Of a DNA stretch of 6,386 bases, positions 1 to 4,852 are shown piece after piece. The notes beneath the pieces were generated by a model that saw nothing but the letters and a program-made list of their open reading frames with translations, made no database searches and was not told where the DNA came from. This DNA is from Anaerolineae bacterium (lineage in GTDB: Bacteria; Chloroflexota; Anaerolineae; JAFGEY01): contig JAFGJF010000491.1 of NCBI GenBank assembly GCA_016929205.1, forward strand, positions 1 through 6,386, given 5' to 3'. Numbering within the stretch: position 1 is the stretch's first letter; every line of letters starts with the position of its first letter. Made by a program: the position numbers and the translations under genes.

Positions 1-1666
1 CCAGCAGGATGATTAAGGATAGTTCGCGCATCGTAGTAATGAAGGTCAACAAGAAGCCGGAGACAAAACCGCTGCTGGTGAGTGGAAAGATAATGCGCAT
101 AAAACGCTGCCAGACATTGGCGTTGGCGACCTGAGCAGCCTCTTCTAGTTCCCGGCCGACCTGCATCATGGCTGAAACCCCCGAACGGGATGAATAGGGA
201 AGATGTTTGGCCACCGAGACGATCACCAGTAAGGCAAATGTCCCATATAAAGCCGGGATCGGTCCCAATGGCTTGATGAACATTGCAATGTAAACTGCGC
301 CAAAGGCGATGCCCGGGATCACGTACGGAATGTAGGCCAATTGCTCCACGAGCTTTGACAGCCGGGTACCCCGGCCTTTGACGATGGCATAGCCGAGAAG
401 GACACCCAGCAGGGCTGTGAAAAAGGCCGTCCATAACGAAAGCCGGATCGAATTCCAGGCAGTTTGATAGATCTTGGGGTTGCGTAGAACTCCTGGCTCT
501 CCATGGTTATAAATTGTATTACGCGCTCCAATCCAATGTTGCAGGCTGAGATTGCTGAGGCTGTAATTCCCATCCCGTAACATCACTGTGGATAAGATCA
601 GAAGGCCCAACGGAACGACAATAACCAGGAGCTGAAAAATGATCACGGCAGTTCTCAGGACATATTTCATTTTTCCCAGCTTGCTCACCTGCACAACAAA
701 GCCTCTTCCGCCAATCGTCTCGTAACTCTTGCGTGTCCCGACCAATCGCTGATTAAGTGAAATGGTAATCACGGAAAACAAGATCAGTACGATCGCCAGC
801 ACAAAACCATCCGCTTTGTCTCCAACCCCCATGCTGCCACGGATCATCGTAGCAACGACATAGTACCTAACCGGTGTTCCCAAAATATTCGGTCCGCCAA
901 AAGTGCCCATCACCTTGGAAAAGGTCATAACGAAACCCGAGAGGATCGCCGGCAAGACAAGTGGAAAAGTGATCTTGCGCAGGATGCGCCAGCGGCTGGC
1001 GCCCATCAGCTCGCCTGCTTCTTCGAGATTGGAATCGATGGACATCAGCGCTGCCGACACGAACAGGAAAAAGAACGTGTAGTAGTGCAGCGCGCTGCAG
1101 ATGATGATCGGCACTGGCCCGTACGACAACCAGTTTGGAGGGCTTTGTCCCACCAGGAATTCGAAAACGCCCGGCGTTCCACCAGAAAGCCTGTTTTTAA
1201 AAAACACGAGCCAGGCCTGAGCCAGGGTCCAGGACGGCATGATGTAAGGGATCAACGCCAGTTGATTGACGAGCTTCCTGCCCGGCATATCGGTGCGGAC
1301 CACCAACCAGGCCAGCGATCCGCCAATCAACAGCGAAAGCAAGGTAGCCCCAATTGCGATGGTGAAGGAATGCCGCAGCGGGGTATACATATAAATTTTG
1401 CCCAAAACGCCTGTCAACATCCTGGCGTAGTGAAAAACAGTGAGTTTGCCTACCACGGCATCGGGGACGCGGGTGAGATCATGCGGCTGCCAGGTCACCG
1501 AGGTTTCAATCATACGATACAAAGGGATGATGATCATGTAGAACATCAAAACCAGCATAATCAATGCCAGGGCAACTTGGGTGCTCGTCAGCCAACGAAC
1601 GAACCTCCGAAACGCAGCAAGCATTTGGCGAGAGAGCGGTTGCCGGGAAACTGTGGGAATTGCCAT
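1..1666 (-). CDS. fused two-domain ABC transporter permease, iron(III)/FbpB-ThiP type, partial (3' end off the window)
   Basis: The frame is open from ATG at 1666 to the left edge: 555 residues with no stop. The start is preceded by GGGAGAAC at SD distance. It is an inner-membrane ABC importer permease with two BPD_transp_1 (MetI-like) domains fused in one chain. Hydrophobic segments are visible near residues 31-50, 102-123, 186-208, 287-303, 338-361, 407-428, 444-463 and 474-486. The first EAA loop starts at EEAGELMG (215-222) and continues to FPLVLPA (234-240). The second starts at EEAAQV (508-513) and ends at FPL (527-529). Families built this way (FbpB, ThiP, PhnU-like) carry Fe3+, thiamine, phosphonates or related solutes with a periplasmic binding protein and an ATPase, neither of which is in view. 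They usually run 530-590 residues, so only a short C-terminal tail should be missing. The second EAA loop has Asn515 where Gly is usual. The substrate cannot be read from this sequence. The RpiR regulator gene lies 158 bp upstream on the same strand. Confidence 0.9.
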   Translation of the reverse strand, partial: MAIPTVSRQPLSRQMLAAFRRFVRWLTSTQVALALIMLVLMFYMIIIPLYRMIETSVTWQPHDLTRVPDAVVGKLTVFHYARMLTGVLGKIYMYTPLRHSFTIAIGATLLSLLIGGSLAWLVVRTDMPGRKLVNQLALIPYIMPSWTLAQAWLVFFKNRLSGGTPGVFEFLVGQSPPNWLSYGPVPIIICSALHYYTFFFLFVSAALMSIDSNLEEAGELMGASRWRILRKITFPLVLPAILSGFVMTFSKVMGTFGGPNILGTPVRYYVVATMIRGSMGVGDKADGFVLAIVLILFSVITISLNQRLVGTRKSYETIGGRGFVVQVSKLGKMKYVLRTAVIIFQLLVIVVPLGLLILSTVMLRDGNYSLSNLSLQHWIGARNTIYNHGEPGVLRNPKIYQTAWNSIRLSLWTAFFTALLGVLLGYAIVKGRGTRLSKLVEQLAYIPYVIPGIAFGAVYIAMFIKPLGPIPALYGTFALLVIVSVAKHLPYSSRSGVSAMMQVGRELEEAAQVANANVWQRFMRIIFPLTSSGFVSGFLLTFITTMRELSLIILL

Positions 1667-1824
1667 GTCTGTTCTCCCATCATCGTAGAGTTTCATCGAG
1701 TGAGCAGTTTACTGGTTTTCATCGAGCGGATTATTGTGACTACGTCAAATGAGTGAATGAAAGACAGATGCGCTCTCTTTTTGCCAGATCCGGCGGCTTG
1801 GCGTCGTAAGAGAAGCAGCAATGA
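1667..1824. other. rpiR-permease intergenic gap with a 10-bp direct repeat
   Basis: This gap of 158 bp separates the RpiR regulator gene from the permease gene on the minus strand. I see no stem-loop followed by a T-run, so readthrough from the regulator into the permease is possible. The word TTTCATCGAG (CTCGATGAAA on the coding strand) occurs exactly at 1691-1700 and 1717-1726, just upstream of the permease SD. A TTGACG that resembles a -35 box lies on the minus strand near 1741-1746, but no good -10 sits at the right distance. Confidence 0.5.
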
Positions 1825-2742
1825 TCAGCATGCTCGTCGCTGGTCCTCCGTCGGGGAGCGTTGCGATGACATTTGGACCGGGACATCCAGATTGTAGTCA
1901 ATGCGCATTTGCTCGAGCCGGTTGAGTGCAGCCAGGCTCTCATCGTGTCTCGCCATAGCCATACCCAAGATGAGCGCGTTGAGTACGGACATGGGTACGG
2001 TAAGGGAATGAAATGTGGAAACCGGACCTCTCCGGGCGGCGAGTACGACATCAGCTTTGCCCCGCAGGGCAGTGCCCAGAATATCGGTCAGGAGAATGGC
2101 GCGGCAACCCAGGGTATGAGCGTAATCCAGTACAGCGACCAACTCTGACCTGACCTGTTGAAACCCGGTAGCCAGAACGACATCTCCCTGCCGCAAGAGT
2201 TGCAGCTTTTCCAAGAGATGGCGGCCTGATTCGGTCATACTAATTGTAAGCACACCGATCCGTCTCAGTCGCAACTCAGCCAGGTCGGCTAGAATGGCGG
2301 AAGGGCCACTGCCGAAAACGAAAATTCTCCGACCACTCAACAAGATGTCCACCGCGCGGTCAAAGTCGGCCAGTTTGATGCTGTGAGATGCCTCGGTGAG
2401 ATACTGCACCTCCATGTCAAACATGTTTGTCAAGACATGGCCCTGGCTGCTGGCTAACTCGCTGAGTTTGCGCTGCAAGCGGCTGGCGGGCGTGGCTTTG
2501 GCGCGAAAGAGTTCCTGTAGACAGCGGCGCAATTCGGGGAAACCATCATAGCCAACAGCCTGGGCAAAGCGGACAACGGTGGCCTGACTGACATCCAGAC
2601 GTTCGGCCAGATCAGCCGCAGACAAAAAAGCGGCCTCGTCATAGCCAGCCAGCAGATAAGAAGCAATGCGCCGCTGGCTTTTAGTCAAGCCTGGAAGGTG
2701 ATCTTCTAGCCTCTGCCGAAAGTCGTCTAGTTTCTCTACCAT
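1825..2742 (-). CDS. MurR/RpiR-family transcriptional regulator (HTH + SIS domain)
   Basis: This 305-residue protein has the standard length and two-part design of the RpiR family. An N-terminal HTH_6 domain (about residues 10-80) contains the helix-turn-helix stretch SAADLAERLDVSQATVVRFA (41-60), followed by VGYDGFPELR. A C-terminal SIS fold (about 138-240) has the phosphosugar-binding loop FVFGSGPSA (141-149). Such proteins bind DNA as dimers and respond to sugar phosphates or related ligands. I chose ATG at 2742 because GAGGAA lies 5 nt upstream on the coding strand. An in-frame TTG at 2772 would add ten residues but has no SD and lies inside a perfect palindrome. The gene has a well-formed promoter (2806-2834) with inverted repeats over it, suggesting autoregulation. 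The permease downstream is the likeliest target. The ligand is unknown. Confidence 0.93.
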   Translation of the reverse strand: MVEKLDDFRQRLEDHLPGLTKSQRRIASYLLAGYDEAAFLSAADLAERLDVSQATVVRFAQAVGYDGFPELRRCLQELFRAKATPASRLQRKLSELASSQGHVLTNMFDMEVQYLTEASHSIKLADFDRAVDILLSGRRIFVFGSGPSAILADLAELRLRRIGVLTISMTESGRHLLEKLQLLRQGDVVLATGFQQVRSELVAVLDYAHTLGCRAILLTDILGTALRGKADVVLAARRGPVSTFHSLTVPMSVLNALILGMAMARHDESLAALNRLEQMRIDYNLDVPVQMSSQRSPTEDQRRAC

Positions 2743-2756
2743 GTAATTCCTCAAAC

Positions 2757-2775
2757 CGTTTGCACCATGCAAACG
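2757..2775. promoter_or_regulatory. perfect 19-bp palindrome, candidate operator or leader hairpin of the RpiR gene
   Basis: CGTTTGCA (2757-2764), CCA, TGCAAACG (2768-2775): 8-bp arms with no mismatch and a 3-nt centre. It lies between the predicted transcript start of the regulator (about 2799) and its SD (2747-2752), ending 4 nt from that SD. As DNA it suits a dimeric repressor, most simply RpiR itself. As RNA it would form a tight 8-bp hairpin next to the ribosome site. TTGCAC also occurs at 2783-2788 and 2874-2879, possible half-sites. Confidence 0.6.
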
Positions 2776-2794
2776 CCGTCAATTGCACAGCTTT

Positions 2795-2814
2795 CTTTAT
2801 GAAATATTATAAAG
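2795..2814. promoter_or_regulatory. inverted repeat over the -10 box of the RpiR promoter
   Basis: CTTTAT (2795-2800) and ATAAAG (2809-2814) are perfect 6-bp arms around an 8-nt AT-rich centre. The repeat covers the minus-strand -10 box (2806-2811) and the predicted start point. It could be a repressor site, but AT-rich arms of this size can also arise by chance. Confidence 0.35.
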
Positions 2815-2834
2815 CAAATTCTCTCAAGTTGCAA
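2806..2834 (-). promoter_or_regulatory. sigma-70-type promoter of the RpiR regulator gene
   Basis: On the minus strand, TTGCAA (2834-2829) is a -35 with 4 of 6 consensus bases. It is followed by a 17-bp spacer and a perfect TATAAT -10 (2811-2806). The predicted start is near 2799, giving a leader of about 57 nt that contains the 19-bp palindrome. Confidence 0.7.
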
Positions 2835-2889
2835 GCAAAATTTCATACTTGAGGAAAACTTTAAGGTTGGAATTTGCACGATTTCCTCA
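2823..2889. repeat. two interlocking inverted repeats in the divergent promoter region
   Basis: CTCAAGT (2823-2829) pairs with ACTTGAG (2847-2853), overlapping the -35 box of the RpiR promoter. TGAGGAAA (2850-2857) pairs with TTTCCTCA (2882-2889). Both are perfect (7-bp and 8-bp arms), and they share the TGAG at 2850-2853, so they are mutually exclusive as cruciforms or hairpins. They are probably separate protein-binding sites. No transcript is predicted to cover both. Confidence 0.45.
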
Positions 2890-2898
2890 TCTGGCATT

Positions 2899-2927
2899 TT
2901 GCCTCAAATCCCAAATATCTGTACAAT
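2899..2927 (+). promoter_or_regulatory. candidate promoter of the DUF5680 gene
   Basis: TTGCCT (2899-2904, 4 of 6), a 17-bp spacer and TACAAT (2922-2927, 5 of 6) face the gene at 3056. The start would be near 2934, leaving a leader of about 122 nt. A second -10-like TATACT lies at 2951-2956 but has only a poor -35 partner. Confidence 0.5.
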
Positions 2928-3021
2928 GTGACCTAATTCGGCGTCGGGTATATACTGGCTGGAATTATCAGATCAAACCACGTTGTGCATCTCTATCCGT
3001 TCAGTTGTAAACGTAAAGTTG

Positions 3022-3039
3022 TTTTGGACGACGCCAAAA
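3022..3039 (+). promoter_or_regulatory. small inverted repeat just before the SD of the DUF5680 gene
   Basis: TTTTGG (3022-3027) and CCAAAA (3034-3039) are perfect 6-bp arms around ACGACG. The repeat ends 4 nt before the SD (AAAGGG, 3044-3049). It could be a weak leader hairpin or a binding site. Its short arms make chance plausible. Confidence 0.3.
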
Positions 3040-3055
3040 GTAGAAAGGGTTGGGT

Positions 3056-3526
3056 ATGCAAGGCCTGGACACAGAACAGTTGAATGACTTTATTGTGCAC
3101 GCCAAAGCAGCGACCTATGTCGGCGATGGTGTGCCGAGCCCATCGTGCCGGCTTGGTTCGCACGACCTGTGTTATCACGAGGACGAGTTCGACTACCTGG
3201 ATAGCTATTTTGGCGGCAGCGATTTTATCGGCCAAGAAGTGGTTTATTATCATGGGCAGCCCGTGTGGGCGATGAATTATTACGGGCGCATCCTTGCCCC
3301 CTCGCTGATCCAGGCGGCAGAGGCGGGGCAGATTATCAAAGAAAGCTTGAGCGCGATGTACAGGTTGGGGCGTTTCCTGGGCGGATTCGAGCATGTGACG
3401 GAGAACGGTGTCTACCACGACACCAGCAAGGGCGATGTGACGTCGTTCACGGGACGAGAGTGGATCGCACGCCAGGGCACCGAGGTTTATGCGCTTGTTT
3501 ATCACGGTGGATTGATCAAGACATAA
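3056..3526 (+). CDS. DUF5680 domain-containing protein
   Basis: This 156-residue soluble protein has no signal peptide or membrane segment. It matches the DUF5680 pattern as I know it: FIVHAKAATYVGDG (12-25), GSHDL (35-39), YLDSYFGG (47-54), VWAMNYYG (70-77) and a terminal YHGG (149-152). The domain fills the whole chain. In many genomes it is fused behind an XRE-type HTH, but here it stands alone. Its biochemical function is not established. The start is ATG 3056, with AAAGGG 6 nt upstream; an in-frame TTG at 3050 would abut the SD and is unlikely. It is transcribed divergently from the RpiR gene and lies about 100 bp upstream of DDAH on the same strand, so the two may be co-transcribed. Confidence 0.85.
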   Translation: MQGLDTEQLNDFIVHAKAATYVGDGVPSPSCRLGSHDLCYHEDEFDYLDSYFGGSDFIGQEVVYYHGQPVWAMNYYGRILAPSLIQAAEAGQIIKESLSAMYRLGRFLGGFEHVTENGVYHDTSKGDVTSFTGREWIARQGTEVYALVYHGGLIKT

Positions 3527-3623
3527 TCTTGGCGTTTGGAATGAGGCACAGTATTTCACCTCCCCCGAATCGGATCACCCGGCGTTTACGATCGAGATCG
3601 GGCAAGAGTCTGTAGGAGAATAG
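3516..3623 (+). pseudogene. possible C-terminal remnant of a lost gene (no start codon)
   Basis: Between the DUF5680 stop and DDAH, the frame from the TGA at 3513-3515 to the TAG at 3621-3623 is open for 35 codons. It has protein-like composition, including YFTSPESDHPAFTIEIG. It has no ATG, GTG or TTG, so it cannot be translated on its own. The ending PAFTIEIG resembles the strand carrying the catalytic Glu near the C-terminus of M14 zinc carboxypeptidases, but this is a resemblance from memory, not a search result. The DUF5680 domain already ends normally at GGLIKT, so a frameshifted extension of that gene is less likely. The alternative is chance coding-like sequence. Confidence 0.35.
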
Positions 3624-3627
3624 TATC

Positions 3628-4389
3628 TTGGAATTTACGCACGCGATCACCAGAAAGCCTGGCCTTGATTTTGCTCAGGGCATCACCACCTCAAACCTCG
3701 GCGTGCCCGATGATGCATTGATCCTCAAGCAGCACGCGGCCTATGTGGCTACGCTGCGCACGTTGGGATTGGAGGTCATCGAACTGGACGCGGAACCCGG
3801 GTATCCGGACGCCTATTTTGTTGAGGATGTGGCCGTGGTCACACCCGGCGTCGCCGTGATCACCAACCCTGGAGCTGATGCGCGCAAGGGAGAAGAAAAG
3901 ACGATCGAACCGGTCCTGGCTCGATATCGCCCCATTGAGCGGATCCTGCCGCCCGGCACCGTCGACGGCGGTGACGTGTTGATCGTCGACCGGCACGCCT
4001 TTATCGGCATCTCTGAGCGGACCAACGAATTGGGGGCGCGCCAGCTTGGGTCGATCCTTAAAAAGTATGATTATACGTGGATCCCGGTGCCCGTTGAGGC
4101 CGGCCTTCATCTCAAGTCGGATGTCAACGGCGTTGGGCCGGGGATCTTGCTTGTTACAGAATCGCTCGCTCGTCGCGATGTGTTTGCCAGGTACGACCGA
4201 ATCGTGGTCGGCGAGGACGAGGCTTATGCGGCAAATACGCTTTGGGTGAACGAGACGCTGATCACGCCGTGTGGGTTTCCCAAGACGAAAAACAAGCTCG
4301 ATGCACTGGGATTAGCGGTCATTGAGCTGGACGTGAGTGAAATGCGAAAAATGGATGGAGGACTGACTTGCCTTTCGCTGCGATTTTAA
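3628..4389 (+). CDS. N(G),N(G)-dimethylarginine dimethylaminohydrolase (DDAH)
   Basis: This 253-residue protein belongs to the guanidine-modifying superfamily (pentein fold). It should hydrolyse asymmetric dimethylarginine or monomethylarginine to citrulline and a methylamine in the cytoplasm. Landmarks are TSNLGVPD (21-28), the substrate-binding loop YPDAYFVED (59-67), GTVDGGDV (110-117), HLKSDV with His161 (161-166), ESYAAN-like EAYAANTLWVNE (198-209) and the C-terminal GGLTCLSLRF with nucleophile Cys248. By recalled alignment to the Pseudomonas enzyme (Cys249, His162, Glu114), the acidic member is Asp113 here, as in the mammalian enzymes. Length equals that family. The start is TTG 3628 with AGGAG 9 nt upstream; an in-frame TAG lies at 3613-3615 and the next Met is residue 239, so no other good start exists. 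Arginine deiminase-like activity is the main alternative. Confidence 0.93.
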   Translation: MEFTHAITRKPGLDFAQGITTSNLGVPDDALILKQHAAYVATLRTLGLEVIELDAEPGYPDAYFVEDVAVVTPGVAVITNPGADARKGEEKTIEPVLARYRPIERILPPGTVDGGDVLIVDRHAFIGISERTNELGARQLGSILKKYDYTWIPVPVEAGLHLKSDVNGVGPGILLVTESLARRDVFARYDRIVVGEDEAYAANTLWVNETLITPCGFPKTKNKLDALGLAVIELDVSEMRKMDGGLTCLSLRF

Positions 4390-4412
4390 GAACGTTCGAT
4401 GTGGTTTTAGAC

Positions 4413-4442
4413 TTGACAAAGGAGGGCCAAGTCGGGTACAAT
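4413..4442 (+). promoter_or_regulatory. strong sigma-70-type promoter of the small transcription unit
   Basis: A perfect TTGACA (4413-4418), an 18-bp spacer and TACAAT (4437-4442, 5 of 6). It is the best promoter match in the window and starts 24 bp after the DDAH stop. Transcription should begin near 4449. Confidence 0.75.
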
Positions 4443-4470
4443 AAGGGCATCTAGAATTCGGAAAGGGAAT

Positions 4471-4710
4471 ATGAATTTCGAGAATCGTCGCCACAAAAGA
4501 TTGGGCACAACCTATGCCAAGTATGCTCATAAGGAGCATGGTTTGGGCATATTGTCCTGCCACAATCACATCCAGAGCGATGGATTCATCATAATCGAGG
4601 TCGAACGCCAAGGCGCAGAGCTGCAGCAGTCCCAGCAGCAACTGCCACCTTGCGCAGCGATCTTGCTAAAGAAGCCAAGACCAAAGAGATATAGGCCGGT
4701 CAAATTCTAG
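4471..4710 (+). CDS. small basic hypothetical protein, 79 residues
   Basis: ATG 4471 follows GAAAGGG (4461-4467), which is SD-like but only 3 nt away, closer than usual. The product is basic at both ends (NRRHKRLG near residue 5 and KKPRPKRYRPVKF at the C-terminus), with a glutamine-rich stretch near 51-58 and Cys at 30 and 62. No signal peptide or membrane segment is seen, and I do not recognise a family. The third-position GC looks coding-like, but AGA, AGG, ATA and CTA codons are more frequent than in the neighbouring genes. It has its own promoter and terminator. Its stop codon lies in the 3' arm of a helix that could close the whole transcript, so the frame may be incidental to a structured RNA. 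Confidence 0.4.
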   Translation: MNFENRRHKRLGTTYAKYAHKEHGLGILSCHNHIQSDGFIIIEVERQGAELQQSQQQLPPCAAILLKKPRPKRYRPVKF

Positions 4711-4735
4711 CAAACTAGCTTTAGATACAAACCCC

Positions 4736-4776
4736 GAGGGGCTGCGCGATACACATCCGCAGCTCCTCTTTTTTTT
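4736..4776 (+). terminator. strong intrinsic terminator
   Basis: GAGGGGCTGCG (4736-4746) pairs with CGCAGCTCCTC (4758-4768) over 11 positions with one G-U pair and an 11-nt loop. Eight T follow directly (4769-4776). It closes the small unit and insulates gltX from it. Confidence 0.9.
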
Positions 4777-4785
4777 GTCGGATTG

Positions 4786-4814
4786 TTGATCGTTGTGGAT
4801 GGATGCGGCAGAAT
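4786..4814 (+). promoter_or_regulatory. weak candidate promoter for gltX
   Basis: TTGATC (4786-4791, 4 of 6), a 17-bp spacer and CAGAAT (4809-4814, 4 of 6). The start would fall near 4821, giving a gltX leader of about 136 nt. A promoter must lie somewhere after the terminator at 4776 if gltX is not fed by readthrough. Another option is the -10-like TATAAA at 4868-4873. Confidence 0.3.
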
Positions 4815-4847
4815 CCTGCCAAGATCCGTGCCAATCCGTGTCCATCC
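4797..4847. repeat. inverted repeat with an inner hairpin around the start of the gltX leader
   Basis: GGATGGA (4797-4803) is perfectly complementary to TCCATCC (4841-4847). Inside lies GGCAG-AATC-CTGCC (4807-4820), a perfect 5-bp hairpin with a tetraloop. The 3' arm overlaps the third ATCCGTG unit. It overlaps the weak promoter candidate, so whether the whole structure is transcribed is unclear. Confidence 0.4.
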
Positions 4848-4850
4848 GTG
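4821..4850. repeat. three tandem 10-mers ending in ATCCGTG
   Basis: Positions 4821-4830, 4831-4840 and 4841-4850 each consist of three variable bases plus ATCCGTG, an exact 10-bp period, about one helical turn. I recall similar short ATCCGTG/ATCTGTG-type tandem strings between genes in several unrelated bacterial genomes, with no agreed function. Here they lie between the terminator and gltX. Confidence 0.75.
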
Positions 4851-4852
4851 AG

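Larger units (their letters stand above)
4449..4776 (+). ncRNA. candidate structured RNA, about 325 nt (alternative to, or carrier of, the small ORF)
   Basis: The span runs from the predicted start point to the end of an intrinsic terminator. CTAGAATT (4451-4458), two bases after the predicted start, is perfectly complementary to AATTCTAG (4703-4710) before the terminator, so the ends could form a closing helix. A nested hairpin stacks ACAA/TTGT (4507-4510, 4552-4555), TATGCC/GGCATA (4513-4518, 4546-4551) and ATGCTC/GAGCAT (4523-4528, 4534-4539). Smaller hairpins are ATCCA/TGGAT (4570-4574, 4581-4585) and GCTGC/GCAGC (4620-4624, 4635-4639). It lacks the hallmarks of tmRNA, RNase P RNA or SRP RNA that I know. 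Covariation is untested; a plain mRNA for the 79-residue ORF is the competing reading. Confidence 0.4.

Noticed and set aside
1085..1756. Plus-strand 223-codon open frame
   Set aside because: It overlaps the well-supported permease gene on the other strand, has an unnatural composition rich in Arg, His, Gln and Pro, and shows no family features.
2742..2772. TTG at 2772 as the start of the RpiR regulator
   Set aside because: It lacks an SD and lies within the perfect palindrome, while ATG 2742 has GAGGAA at proper spacing.
2993..3559. Minus-strand 188-codon open frame opposite DUF5680
   Set aside because: It mirrors the DUF5680 coding sequence, whose motifs and SD clearly identify the plus strand as coding.
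4449..4776. tmRNA, RNase P RNA or SRP RNA
   Set aside because: The size suits tmRNA roughly, but there is no tRNA-like end or tag frame, and the conserved RNase P and SRP core sequences I know are not visible.
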